A stretch of 64,000 nucleotides of DNA from Apium graveolens (lineage: Eukaryota > Streptophyta > Magnoliopsida > Apiales > Apiaceae), in the NCBI RefSeq assembly GCF_009905375.1, contig NC_133647.1, positions 2,404,735 through 2,468,734 on the forward strand. Direction: 5' to 3'. Numbering within the stretch: position 1 is the first letter of the stretch; each line of letters begins with the position of its first letter. Both the position numbers and the translations under genes were made by a program. Below, piece after piece: positions 10,144-21,515 of the stretch. The notes under the pieces are model-generated. The model made no database searches and was not told the origin of the DNA. It saw only the letters and a list, made by a program, of their open reading frames with translations.

Positions 10144-11693
10144 TGTTAGTGTTTGTGCTCTAGAGACAATACTATGATATTTTAGTTTAAGATATTAGGA
10201 TTATTAATGTTTATGTTCTACAATTATTTTATTTATAATTTATTAATTCTTAATTTACTGCGATATAAATGTTAGATTAATAAATGTCCTTGGAATATGA
10301 TATGCAATTCTATATCTCTAAGTACGTGACTTAGAAATGAGATAATGAGAATAGTATCAATATTCCTAAAGGTCCCTAGTCGAGTATTATTATTAAGGGA
10401 AAATAATAATGCATTAAGACTGGTTGTGTTGTTGACTGATGATCACATCTCATTGATCATAGGTATAGTGATACTAAAGTCAAAACACAGGCAGATGTAT
10501 ATGTACATGGTGCTGGACATACCCAATATGATATTCTACATGTCTGTTGGTGTCATAAGTAATTCTCACAGTGATAATGATGTAATGGTCCTTAGACATG
10601 AAGTCATTATATTTCTATACGAGAATTAATAATACATTGATTCCATTAAAAGTTATCCTTGACCGGGTAATGATAAAAGTGGACATTGGGTATATTATGA
10701 ATCGTATGAGAAATATGAATGATCTAGATGAGATTTAACCCTCCTATTTGAGGGAGTGATATTATTGGCCTCTTGTGTGAGCTAGACTATGAATGCGTGG
10801 CCACGCTCAAATGTTGATTTGATATTGTAGTCTACTCATTCATCAAGGACACTGGGATTAAACTATGATGAGGATGACACCTTACATGTCTCTAGTTTAA
10901 TCTATAATATTAGTTAAAGGGATATATTACATTGTACATTATTCACAAAAGGTTTTAATCGATCAGCGATCAATTATTACTTGGGTAGCAATGATGTATT
11001 ACTAGATGTCGCTCATTGTTTACGATTTTAAATTAGATTTAAAATTGTTGCCAACGAAATAATAACCTATAGGGTCACACACTAAGAATGCTTGAAGGAT
11101 TATTAATTTAAATTGGATTTAAATTATATTAAAGTAATTCGAATTATTATAATATTAATTAAGTATGACTTAATTAATTAGATAAATATGAAATTCAAAT
11201 TACTAATATTATTATGAAGTTTATTTGTTAAAATAATTAAGTGAGACTAATTATAATCCAAATAGGATTTTCAAATTAATAATAACTCCTAATTAGTAAG
11301 AGTATAATTCGTTTTTCTACTCTCTATATAATATCTCTTGTGTGGCTGATTTGTATGAAACCGGACTTTTTACTAAAACCCTAGCCACCAAGAGAGAAGA
11401 GGGAGAGAGCAAGAAAAACGAGTTTGTCGCTAGTACACATCCAATTCCCTGAGTTCAAGCATTCGTGTGGATACTGATAGAGCGTAGATCGCGAGAGGCG
11501 GGAGATGCGAGGCGATTGAACAAGCTTTGGATCTCCATTAGTTAACCAATTGTTAAAGCTTCTTAAGGTAAACAATCTGATCTACGAAGTAATATATGAT
11601 TTCACATGGATTCTGCGGCGGGTTTCGAAAATTATGTTTTTTTTATATTTTTAATTACTGTTTCCGTTGCGTTTATGTGCTCGAAACCCTTCA
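10144..11693 (+). repeat. 3' LTR of the long-LTR copia, copy A
   Basis: Starts TGTTAGTGTTTGTG after a purine tract and ends at TCGAAACCCTTCA. About 1,550 bp. An open frame at 10,345-10,629 inside it has no family resemblance and is not annotated as a gene. Confidence 0.82.
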
Positions 11694-12151
11694 CATATGC
11701 CATGTATGATGTTGTGTTTAACTGTTTATGGTTCTAATTGTTTTTTGTACAATTTAATGCCCGACTTCTTTTTTTGCTAAGTTATATTGTATATATATAA
11801 TTTTACATTTATGGAGTAAAGTGAAGCACTCACACTCTCCCCCTCTGCACCTTGGCAAGCCAAGTCGAGGGACTATAAAAACCAAACCCACACAAGAGTG
11901 AGAGTAATGAAGAAACAATCAGTCGCACCTAGGGATGGAAAAACCTCTCTAAAAAATACAATAATGAAGAAACAACTTGGACGACATCTCTTCAGAACCT
12001 CTCTAACTAAGTGACTTGAGCAAACTAGCAATTAACCAAAGGCCAAGGGATCTCCTTCCTTGTCATACACCCATAAAAAAACTCATCATGCATTACAACT
12101 CGATTACCTTGCTCAGATAATTAGCCAAGACTCAAATATTATTACATAAAG
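11694..12151. repeat. Intergenic, with a dispersed ~115-bp repeat
   Basis: No gene seen. Bases about 11,930-12,048 are similar to 26,418-26,540 (shared AACTAAGTGACTTGAGCAAA and flanks), which lies just after the LTR of copia-3. This suggests a common retroelement end or small dispersed repeat. A pyrimidine-rich stretch with CTCTCCCCCTCTGCACC lies at about 11,835. Confidence 0.55.
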
Positions 12152-13860
12152 TTAAAATATAGTATACCTCTTTGAACATTCTTTCTTCCTGATCTTGCAC
12201 TTAAACACGACTGAGCTTTTTTCCTGTATATGCAGTATTGAGCCATCTTCAAAGCGCACTTGTCCTTTCAATTTCTCATCCAAATCAAATTTCGGTTCGG
12301 TTAACCGAAAACCGAAACGAATAACCAAAATAATTTCGATTCGGTTAACCAAATTGTAAATTTCGGTTCAATTTTCGGTAGTAGAAATTCTGAAATTCGG
12401 TTTTTTTCGGTAATTCAGTTTTTTAACCGTGGTTAACCGAAATACCGAAAAATAACCGAAGTTCTATATAGTGTACAAATATTAATACTTTAATATACAA
12501 TTATACATATCTTATACATACATCTCCCAACTTCCATCTCTCCGTCTCTCTATGTCAGCAACTCAACAATTCAGCATACAATTCATCACTCTAGTTCTCT
12601 AAACATCATTTCAATTCGTCGAAATAAACAATCTTCATTGATCAAATTTGCAAGTACATCGATTCATTCAATTTTTGAGGTAATTAATTTGATTCAATTT
12701 TGGGATATGATAAATTGATAATCTTTTGTGATGTTTTAGTTGAGGAATGATGACAGTAATCTAGTGTAAATTCGATTTTGAATTGGTGATAGTTCTCTTA
12801 ACTATTATCTTTCCACAAGGTCAAACATCCATTATGAATTAGCCTTCTTTCAGTTTACAGAGAATAATTTTGCAATAGAGTAGGCGTGTATGTGTGTTGC
12901 AATTGCATGAATGAAATGCTCCACACAAATAATACAGATCATGATTCAGGGTTGATTTGTACTTTAAGTGCTTGCAATTTATGATTTTCTGGAATTTTTT
13001 ATTAAGTTTGGTTTTAAAATCCGGTTTCCGGTTATAAACTGATTATATAGTCCGGTTTCGGTTTAAAACCGAATACAATTCGGTTCGGTTTTCAGTAGCG
13101 GGTTTTCCACAATTTCGATTTCGGTAACCGAATGCACACCCCTGCCTGTCATATGATTGCTTGCTCCATTTCCAAATACCGGAAATTCGATTTTCATATT
13201 CTTTCGAGCACTAGAAAATAATCTTGGCTTTTTATTCTCGTCACTCAACAATAATTTTCCTTCTCCATACTTTACCATTAAAGTGCAAGCTCATCATCCC
13301 GTGTCTGAGACATATTTACCTCCAAAGGTTTTTCAATTCTCACCTCTAGGCTTAAGATATTCCGCAGCATAATGGCCATAAACCAGATAGTTGAAACATC
13401 TCACTTTACTTCTATCTCGTCCACTTCTTGATCCTTTTTACTCAATTGTCACCACTTCTACTTCTATTCCTCGAATTGACCTTCTCAGCCAATCCTCTCT
13501 AGTGAATAGCAACCGCCCTTCTTCGTTTCCTATTTTCAATCACTCTTCCTCAGTAGGTGATAATTGTCCTCTAACAAGTTCATTTTGACCTTTGAGACAT
13601 TCTTTATGAGCCTAAAGATCCTGTTATTTCCTCGACTTACAGTACCTCTAAGTCTCCAATTGTTCCAATGGTGATGCATCTGCAAAAATTTTGTAGGTAT
13701 TCTGAGATGTTTTCTTCACCACGTAACTTTCTTCAATAACTTCAGCTAATTGCTCAAATATTTTCCACCAAGCTATTTAATTTTATACATAACTCATCAA
13801 AGTCGCTATTTGTTTATCTAGCGGCCTCTCCTGCATATCCCATCCGGAGGTCATGCAATT
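12152..13860 (-). pseudogene. Decayed copia gag-protease fragment split by an insert
   Basis: Minus-strand remnant of the same copia lineage as copia-1. From right to left: gag (DFDELCIKLNSLVENI then EESYVVKK, about 13,790-13,690); a degraded zinc knuckle (CFNYLVYGHYAAEY, about 13,400-13,360, with two Cys lost); the protease site GNGASNHMTG at about 13,175-13,146. After an 855-bp insertion the rest of the protease follows (FDLDEKLKGQVRFEDGS, 12,290-12,225). It stops at about 12,155, and no integrase or RT follows. Many stops and frame breaks. A dead, truncated copy. Confidence 0.8.
12290..13144. mobile_element. hAT-like element with GGTTCGGTT-rich ends inside copia protease
   Basis: About 855 bp that separates the two halves of a copia protease. 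Both ends are dense in CGGTTCGGTT and AACCGAA motifs. The right end, read outward in complement, begins CAGGGGTGTGCA. This matches the TAGGGGTG-type end of the element at 39,233-39,909, which has an 8-bp duplication diagnostic of hAT transposons. The left end lacks that terminus and no 8-bp duplication is visible, so the left side is probably truncated. A TATA-like stretch and a CT-rich leader lie at about 12,465-12,610, with no transposase coding. Confidence 0.65.
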
Positions 13861-14739
13861 TTTCTGTTATTTATACTCTTTCATCTCTATCTTCCATACA
13901 AATCCATCAGCTACTCCTATATATATATATATTTAATTATAATTTACATGTTCTGCTATCTGCTCTCTCCCTAACTAATAACAGGTCTGTTCTTATTCTT
14001 ATTAATTTTAGGTTTAGCAAAACTATTATGTTTGTTGTATCATATGATATAATGTTATATTATTATTTATAGGAACTGAGAATTGTTTCTTCTGCGTAAT
14101 TGTTTGGTAATATAATATTATTGTGATCGTAAACTTAGAAGCTTAGGTTGTTGTATGATTGTTCAGACGACCTCAGAATTATTTCCGCTGCTTAATTGTT
14201 TGTCTTGGTAATGTCATTCTGATTAATAATTTAGAAGTTTAGGTTGCTACATGATTGTTTAGAGGAACTAAATATTATTTTTGCTAGTTACCATTAGCAT
14301 AAGTCGTAATAGCTGTAGCAGTGCAAGTTAAACCTTTACTTTTTCTAAGAGATCGGATTTTGTTTTACTGATTTTCGTGGACGGGAGTGGGAAATTTGGC
14401 GCTTGTCTCATCGGGGTTAGGAGAGGTTATCTTTTGACTGATCTTTCTGGAAAAAGTAATTGTTGGTTTATTAGAACCAGGATTTGTTATGGTAAGTATA
14501 CTAAGCGGTGTTGAAGATTGTAGTCTTGACCATGGATATTAAAGTCCCGATAAGAGTTTTGTTCTGGATTATTATTCGGACCACCGGAAGCAATGAAATT
14601 GTTATGCATACGAGAACGACTATTTATAAAACTTTCCGAACTAGAAAACATAACGTCTTGGTGCTTCACCCTTGCTCCAATAAATGTGATTCAGATTTAA
14701 CAAATGGGGCCTAAATATTTTTTTGGTGGCAGTGTTGAA
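13861..14739. other. No gene seen
   Basis: AT-rich sequence with a short TA microsatellite at about 13,918-13,931. Short open frames near 14,500-14,830 overlap on both strands and resemble nothing. Confidence 0.5.
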
Positions 14740-15056
14740 GCTGAACTTTGTGTGTTTCTTTGGCAACCAAAATTTATAAAATGCCCAAGACTCACCAAAA
14801 TATTTAACATTTGGCCTAAAACTTCTCAATATCTAACTTGTAATATTATTAATAAATAGTATTTGATTTTTATAAAAAGTACTAAAGCATACCATAAACA
14901 TATATTTACTTTTACCTACCTAAGGTTTTACTTTAATAGTTTGCTATTTGATTTTATTTATTTATGCATACAGTTATATCTATTTTTTCTACTTAAATTT
15001 ACTTTTATCCTAGTGATATAAGAAATTAAAATCATTATTTTTTTAATTGGAAATGG
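14740..15056. repeat. Dispersed noncoding repeat, first of four copies
   Basis: Similar to 20,310-20,625, 38,040-38,330 and 40,340-40,610: shared AATATTTAACATTTGGCC, a TAATATTATTAATA stretch and ACAGTTAGATCTA-like sequence in the same order. The last part (14,999-15,056) matches 37,472-37,525 right of the gap and ends in the target AATGG of copia-2. Confidence 0.65.
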
Positions 15057-15292
15057 AGTAAATTTTGAATTTTCCACACCATAAAACAGGTTGTGGTCTT
15101 TTGTATATATAAACTTAGTTTTACATGTCTGTTACAATTATTCTATCTAAAATAAGATCAGTTTACATAGAGCTTATCTTTACAACAGAATGATAAAGAT
15201 ACAAGAGGATAAGGGTAATTTCTAACTGTTATGATAACTAAGATTAAGTCTTCTGCACCACAGATTTAGGACTTGTCTGAGATGTGTCAATA
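15057..15292 (-). repeat. 3' LTR of copia-2
   Basis: 236 bp, the counterpart of 19,522-19,757. On the minus strand it follows a purine tract ending in GGGGGGG. Confidence 0.92.
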
Positions 15293-15812
15293 CCCCCCCT
15301 CAAGTAGAGCATCCCATCGCGGATGGTCAACTTATGTCTAAGTTCTTCGAACCGTTGTTTAGGTAATCCTTTGGTGAAGAAGTCAGCAAGTTGGTCACGA
15401 GAAGAGATGAAGCGAATACTAAGTTGTTTGCGAGCTACTCTTTCACGTACAAAATGAAAATCAATTTCAATGTGTTTCGTGCGTGCATGAAAAATGGGAT
15501 TCACCGTAAGATAAGTTGCCCCAAGATTATCACACCATAAAATCAGAGATGTAGGAGGATGGTAGCCTATCTCAGGTAGCAGAGATTGTACCCATATTAG
15601 TTCAGCTGTAGCAGTAGCCAGAGACTTATATTCTGTTTCGGTGCTGGACCTGGAAATGGTTTTTTACTTTCTGGCACTCCACGAGACCAAGTTACCACAA
15701 AAAAAGAGCGAATAACCACTAGTGGAACGGCGATCATCTGGACAACCGGCCCAATCAGCATTAGAATATGCTTAGAGACTAAGACTAGCAGAGGGACGAA
15801 GAAGTAAGCCAT
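15244..15812 (-). pseudogene. copia-2 RNase H
   Basis: Minus-strand remnants of RNase H. The C-terminal frame (15,504-15,244) encodes [18 protein letters not shown] and [12 protein letters not shown], the usual copia end blocks. The upstream part (15,812-15,597) is in another frame with a break near 15,780. The product would degrade RNA in the hybrid, but the frames are disconnected. Confidence 0.8.
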
Positions 15813-16416
15813 GATGCACGATTGCTTTGAGATAACGAAGTATCCGCTTTACAAGTGACCAAAGATCTTCAGTAGGATCATGCATGTACTGACACACTTT
15901 ATTGACAGCGTATGAGATATCTGGTCTAGTAAATTGTAGATATTGTAGTACGCCTACAACACTCCGATATAGTGTAGCATCCTTCATTTTGGAGCCTGTT
16001 GCTTTAGTAATAGTTAACTGAGTACTCAATGGTGTAGAAATAGGTGCTACCCCATCCATCTTTGTTTTCCTCAGCAAGTCAACAATATATTTTTGCTGAG
16101 ATAAAAATAAACCAGATGCAAACCTGGTAACTTCAACCCCAAGAAAGTAAGACAAATTTCCCAAATCTTTAATTGCAAAAGTTGTGTTAAGCTGCTCAAT
16201 TGTTTGTTGAACCTTACCGGAATTAGAGCCGATAATAATAAGGTCATCGACATAGACAAGAACAAAGAGCTTATATGTACTAGTTGACTTAATAAATAAA
16301 GAGATGTCTTCCTTTGAAGCTTGGAAACCCATACCAATAAGAAAGCTGCTCAACCGTTTATACCACTCCCGAGGTGATTGCTTGAGGCCGTATATGGATT
16401 TGAGAAGAAGACACAC
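15772..16416 (-). pseudogene. copia-2 reverse transcriptase, C-terminal part
   Basis: About 214 codons with LLKSIYGLKQSPREWYKRL, the polymerase site YVDDLIIIG, and the later RT block KFTRPDISYAVN-like sequence (LQFTRPDISYAVN). Catalytic aspartates are present. Separated from the N-terminal RT by a stop at about 16,420. Confidence 0.88.
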
Positions 16417-16428
16417 ATAATATGGGAA

Positions 16429-16875
16429 TCAAGGATCCACAAATCCAGGAGGTTGTTTCATATACACCTCCTCAGTGAGATTGCCATGAAGAAACACATT
16501 TTGTACATCAAGCTGTCTTAACGGCCAGTTATTAGATAAAGCAATGGTAAGAATAATTTGAATTGTACATGGCTTAACTACGGGACTGAATGTCTCGTTA
16601 TAATCAATTCCAGCTTGTTGATTGAATCCTTTGGCAACAAGACGGGCCTTGCGCCGCTCTATAGAACCATCTGGATGCTGTTTAACTTTAAAAACCCATT
16701 TGCATCCAACTATGTTGATGTTGGGTTTCATCGGGACTAAAGTCCACGTACCATTTGCTAGCAAAGCGTTAAGCTCAAGATCCATGGCAGCCCTCCAAGC
16801 AGGATCTTTTATCGCTTGAGAGTAACATGTAGGTTCCCATAGGTCTTCCGAAAGTAATGGATGTTTGATGACCAA
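16429..16875 (-). pseudogene. copia-2 reverse transcriptase, N-terminal part
   Basis: About 148 codons: [64 protein letters not shown]. These are the fingers and first palm motifs of the copia RT. In the DVKNAFLHG-type block the variable position is kept. Ends next to a frame break at 16,420-16,430. Confidence 0.88.
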
Positions 16876-16961
16876 AAGAATTTTCTTTTAAAAATATTAT
16901 TCTTTGAACGTGTAACCATGTTGTGGGATGGTTCTGTTTGTCGGGGAGCACGAGACATTAT

Positions 16962-17495
16962 TTATGGTATTGATTCCGGTGTGGCTGTAGAATCAGAAAC
17001 AGTAGGTGGTACATGTGACTGGTTATTAATGGGAAGCTGTTGTTCATGGTGGGTGTCATTTGTGGGCTGAGCATGTGAGAGTTGTGTTGTTTCATTGAGC
17101 AAGTGTGTTGGTTCTACAAAAGGGACTGAGGGAAAAAATGTTACCTGTTGGACTGGTGAAACATTTTCGGGTGAGTTTCCAAGTGAGAGAGTGGTACTCA
17201 AGCTGGACTCCTGGAAAGGAAACACTGCCTCTTCAAAGCGTACATGCCTGGAAATATAAGTACGGTTTGTAGGAATATGATGACACAAGTAACCTTTGTG
17301 AATGGAACTATAGCCAATAAAAACACATGGAAGAGATCTATGATCAAGTTTATGAGCACTGTAAGGACGTAAACATGGATAACATAGTGAGCAAAAAACA
17401 CGTAAATGCTCATAATTTGGAGTTTGCTTAAACAAGATCTCTAAAGGAGTTTTTTTTTTGAGAGCGGAGTAGGCAAACGATTTATAAGGTAACAT
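16962..17495 (-). pseudogene. copia-2 integrase C-terminal region
   Basis: About 177 codons: KTPLEILFKQTPNYEHLRVF, CLRPYSAHKLDHRSLPCVFIGYS, HKGYLCHHIPTNRTYISRHV. This is the conserved integrase C-terminal block that precedes the variable linker to RT. The linker is rich in Ser, Thr and Pro. Frame breaks lie at about 17,500 and 16,950. Confidence 0.85.
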
Positions 17496-17510
17496 GATGT
17501 TAAGAATGCT

Positions 17511-18344
17511 TCAGACCAATAAGATAGAGGCATATGTGCATTTGTTAGCAAAGTACGACCTGTTATAATGGCGATGTCGCCGTTCTGCAAGGCCATTTTG
17601 TTCAGATGTGTGTGGGCAAGAGAATCGATGAAAAACTCCCTGAGATTCAAGAAAAGGTGTAAACTTTTTGAATTCACCGCCATTGTCAGATTGAAAAACT
17701 TTAATTTTTTGTTTAAGGAAGTTTTCAATACTTGCTTTAAAATTAACAAATATAGTTAAAGCATCAGACTTTCTTGCAAGTGGATAAACCCAAATAAATT
17801 TACTGAATACATAAACTAAGAGTAGATAATAGCGATAACCATTTCTGGAAATTACAGGTGAAGGACCCCACAAATCCGAAACAATTAACTGAAGAGGTTC
17901 ACTAATGGAACTTAATGGAAATGACAACTTACAACTCTTGCTAACATAACACGAATTACAAAAACGAAAACCCTCATTTGAAACTGACAAAGAATAGGAA
18001 CTGATTATTGATCGCACGGTCCACATCATTGGATGTCCAAGACGGTTGTGCCACAAATGCAATGAACTGGAACTAAAAAAAGAGGCCGAATTAGGAGTAT
18101 GATATGGTGCAACATTATGAAAGTGATATAACTCATCTTTAAATTGTCCGTGAAGTACCACTCTCCCTGTTTGACGATCCTTTACATAGAAAACATGTGG
18201 ATGAAATTCAAACAAAACATTATTATCTTTAGAAAATTGAGCAACAGAAAGCAAATTGGTAGATATATGAGGAACATGTAAAATGTTATTCAGTTGAAAG
18301 GAACGAGAAGGTGTGTGTAGCCGAGACTTACCAACATGAGCCAC
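17511..18344 (-). pseudogene. copia-2 protease end, pre-integrase and integrase core
   Basis: About 277 codons. After the protease tail (LNNILHVPHISTNLLSV) comes the HHCC zinc site (WHNRLGH ... CNSCYVSK). The integrase core follows with D in VSDLWGP, D in QSDNGGEF and E in GLAERRHR. All three catalytic acids are present. A frame break at about 17,510-17,600 cuts it from the C-terminal domain. Confidence 0.88.
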
Positions 18345-19189
18345 TGGAACAGAATTACCATTACCACAAGCATTTGATCCGGTTCATCATAATCAAAGTA
18401 AAGCTGCAAGTTTCTTAGATCAGAGGTCACATGGTGAGTGACGCCACTATCTGGAAGCCAGGTGGATGCATTAATAGGCTGAGATGTAGCAACATAAGCC
18501 GTAGGTGCAGGTGTAGCAGGAGGAGAAAAATCTTTATTAAAGCGATGCCAACAATTAACAACGTGGTGATTTTGACAAACACATAGCTGACAAGGGCCTG
18601 ATAAGCGAACACTTATTGATAACCGTCCTCTTTGCTGATTTTGAAGCCGGCTTGTATAGTTCCTTGTATGATTGAAGGAACGAGATAAAGGCTGATGATA
18701 ATTATTGTCGCTTCGTTTAACATAGTTGGAATTAGATTTGGCCAAGTGTGTTGTAGGTGCAGCTCCAAGGACACTAGTTTGGGACTCCAAACACATCTCA
18801 AATGAGAGAAGATGTGCTTGAAAATCTTCCAGAGTAATATCAACATTAGTTGCAATTAGAGTTGTGACAATAGCGTCATGTGCAGAGTCTAAGCCACTCA
18901 AAATATATTGCTGCAGATCTGCTGCTGTGATGGCATGACCACAAGCTGCAAGATTGTCACTAAGCTGTTTAGCAAACAAAAAATACTCAGATATGCTTTT
19001 GTTACCTTTTTTTAGCAATTGTAATTCGCGACGAAGTTGCATAATACGAGATCGGGAGTTGGATGCAAAGTGTCGTTGCAGAGCATTCCAAACATCAGCA
19101 GATGTCTCAAGCCCAACAATTTGAGCGAGAACAGGTTCTGTTAGAGAAGATAACAACCATCCAAGTAGGATTTGATCTTGCTTAACCAT
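18290..19189 (-). pseudogene. copia-2 Gag C-terminal part and protease start
   Basis: About 299 codons. It has the UBN2-type gag domain (DQILLGWLLSSL, DVWNALQRHF, LKKGNKSISEYF, QQYILSGL), a basic Arg-rich linker, a zinc knuckle CQLCVCQNHHVVNC (spacing C-x2-C-x4-H-x4-C), and the protease site WLPDSGVTHHVT. Gag would form the RNA-containing particle. Frame breaks at both ends. Confidence 0.87.
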
Positions 19190-19461
19190 GATATATATTC
19201 TGGATTTATGATGGTATTAGTGCTGGCCGTTGTACCGGTGGAAGATGTAGGGATCGTACGAGGAGGACATGGAATTGTCCCATCAACGTAGCCCATGAGA
19301 TCATAGCCTCTCAATAAAGGCATAAACTGAAATTTCCACATGAGGTAATTCTTCGAATCGAGTTTCACAGTGAGAAGATGATGGATTTTTGTCAAGGAAG
19401 GAGAAGAAATGGTGTTGGATGTTTCAGTGTTATCAGAGGTTGGGGAAGAGGGATTAGACAT
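19168..19461 (-). pseudogene. copia-2 Gag N-terminus
   Basis: The likely start is the ATG at 19,459-19,461 (MSNPSSPTSDNTETSN), about 60 bp inside the 5' LTR. It continues with LTVKLDSKNYLMWKFQF, the conserved gag N-terminal block. A frame break at about 19,165-19,190 separates it from the rest of gag. Confidence 0.8.
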
Positions 19462-19521
19462 GATTATTATTAGTTTTTTTTTGTTTTTGAGAAGGAGGGA
19501 TCGAGAGTTAGGCTGATACCA

Positions 19522-19757
19522 AGTAAATATTGGATTTTCCACACCATAAAACAGGTTGTGGTCTTTTGTATATATAGAATTAGTTTTACATGTCTGTTAC
19601 AATTATTCTATCTAAAATAAGATCAGTTTACATAGAGTTTATCTTTACAACAGAATGATAAAGATACAAGAGGATAAGGGTAATTTCTAACTGTTATGAT
19701 AACTAAGATTCAGTCTTCTGCACCACAGATTTAGGACTTGTCTGAGATGTGTCAATA
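19522..19757 (-). repeat. 5' LTR of copia-2, with adjacent primer site
   Basis: 236 bp. On the minus strand it is followed by TTGGTATCAGCC, close to the initiator tRNA-Met complement. Confidence 0.92.
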
Positions 19758-19762
19758 AATGG

Positions 19763-21206
19763 TTCTTTAAAAATTAGGCATATTAAAATATATATATTTT
19801 AATATAATTAGAGATATTGAACTACACGTAAAAATGCTCATGTTCTTTACAACCAAACACATTTGTATATCACCTACAGATGACTAGAGGACCAAAACAA
19901 AGTAATGTTTAGTTTAATTTTCCATCAAATTTAGCCTAAAAATTACTTGGAAGGGGCCTTATTAGTTAAATCTTTACTTTGATGTATAATATAGAATAAG
20001 ATACAGGGCATAGCCTGAGATTGTGTTTGATATTCCTCCACCTCGAGCAAGGGATATTTACTATTTTTGTCGCTGCACCATTGTACATATGAACTCCATT
20101 CCTAGATTGCCTAGTATATGGAGCCATTATAAGGTGAAATCACCAATTTTTGGTATTTTGTCCCATAGGAAATTTCGTTGAGATCCATATTGGCTCATGT
20201 GCTTGTCTCAGCTACACAATTTCAGTTGAACAAATTAGTAACAAAGAATATCTTGAAATTCTATCCATATATGTAAATATGCTCACTTATGAGTATTTTG
20301 TTGTGGCTATAGACAACCTCTATTGTTGATCAAACTAAATTTATAAGATGTCCAATCACTTAAGAAAATATTTAATATTATTTAACATTTGGCCTAAAAC
20401 TTGTAATATTTAATATTATTAATATATAGTGTTTGATTTATATGAAAAGTAGTGAAGATAATATAACATATATTTATTTTATCTAGGTGCTACTTTTTTC
20501 ATTTGCTATTTCAACCTATATTATTTTTCATACAGTTAGATCTAATTTTTCTACTTTTATGGTAGTGATATGTAGAAATTAAAATTATTATATTTGTTTT
20601 AATTGAAAATGGTCCTTAAAAAATTAGGATTATTCAAATATATACTATTATCATATGTTTTTCAATTTGAATAAGATTTTATTACAAGTAAATCACTAAA
20701 TATGGTTTTGTATAACTTTTACCATGGTTTTAAGGTTGTGAAAAATGTAAAAAAATAATAATGAATGTTGTTTTTAAAAAAATTATATTTTCTAAAAGTT
20801 GAGCCCAAGAATTTTAAAAGAACCCAATATAAAAGTTAGGTCCAACACCTTTAAAGGACCAAATATGAAAGTTAGCACAACATCTTTAAAGGACCATATA
20901 TTCTATAACTGGACCTAAAACTTCTAAGTCTAACCTTAAATTTTATCCCATCCTTTTATATAAGACTTTTAGTTGGACCAGGCATTTTATATTTGGGCCC
21001 AAAACTTGTAGCCTTAACCCTAATTTTATCCTATCCTATATATTATATCAATTTCTAGGTTTTTACGCCACACTAGCTATTCTTTTGATGTGGGTTAACT
21101 ATAAACCCTTTCCATTGTCTCATCACTATCTCTTCTCATTTCATTAGTAGCAATCGTTCCTTTCCCAGTTTATTTCATTCAAATCAACTCCCACAGTTAA
21201 CTAATT
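19763..21206. repeat. Duplicated noncoding block and putative promoter/leader of the BED ORF
   Basis: Collinear with 37,526-38,970, with about 90% identity by eye near its left end, and partly repeated again at 40,216-40,805 and 41,656-41,972. It contains recurring phrases such as TTTAAAGGACC. Towards the right it has a TATA-like CCTATATATTATAT at about 21,035. This is followed by a leader and a candidate splice donor GTGAGT at 21,207, which would pair with the acceptor at 21,510-21,511 before the BED ORF. Confidence 0.6.
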
Positions 21207-21515
21207 GTGAGTATAATTTAATCTTTTATTTCATTTGATAGAGGGTTAATATACTATTCTAAATAATTTTGATTTTGAATTATTTTATTGTTGGATTGCT
21301 TCTACAATTTCCTTAGAAAGTATTGTTATTAGACTTGCTAAGTAATCTAGTATCAACCTTTACACACTCAATAATATCTTCATTCTTCAAACTTTACAGA
21401 ATATATTGTTATATATTACTAAATTTTCAAGTACCATGTCCAAGGTGCATTACATATCTTATATCTTGAATGGAAAGATAAATTAAACTTAATTTGATTT
21501 GGTTTGTACAGGAAG

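Larger units (their letters stand above)
7120..11693 (+). mobile_element. Long-LTR copia element with large internal deletion, copy A
   Basis: A copia element with LTRs of about 1.5 kb (right LTR 10,144-11,693, TG...CA). The left LTR is cut at about 8,455 and joined directly to sequence between integrase and RT, so gag, protease, integrase and the primer site are gone. RT and RNase H remnants remain at 8,600-10,130. The purine tract AGTAGGAGAT precedes the right LTR. Flanks CATAG (7,115-7,119) and CATAT (11,694-11,698) may be a decayed 5-bp target duplication. The same deletion is present in copy B at 34,276-37,371. It is nested in or at the end of the CACTA remnant. Confidence 0.85.
15057..19757 (-). 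mobile_element. Ty1/copia retrotransposon, minus strand, mutated (copia-2)
   Basis: A full-length element on the minus strand with 236-bp LTRs (19,522-19,757 is 5', 15,057-15,292 is 3'), target duplication AATGG (15,052-15,056 and 19,758-19,762), a tRNA-Met-like primer site next to the 5' LTR, and a run of seven G before the 3' LTR. The empty target is at about 37,521-37,526, where the block B sequence passes without interruption. I count 6 substitutions between LTRs (about 97.5% identity), so it is older than copia-1. The coding region is in at least six pieces. It belongs to a different copia lineage from copia-1, with a DSG rather than DNG protease. LTR ends are TA...CT, not TG...CA. Confidence 0.95.

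Noticed and set aside
10345..10629. 94-codon open frame, repeated at 36,856-37,140
   Set aside because: It lies inside the LTR of the long-LTR copia and has no domain. The frame differs between copies because of indels.
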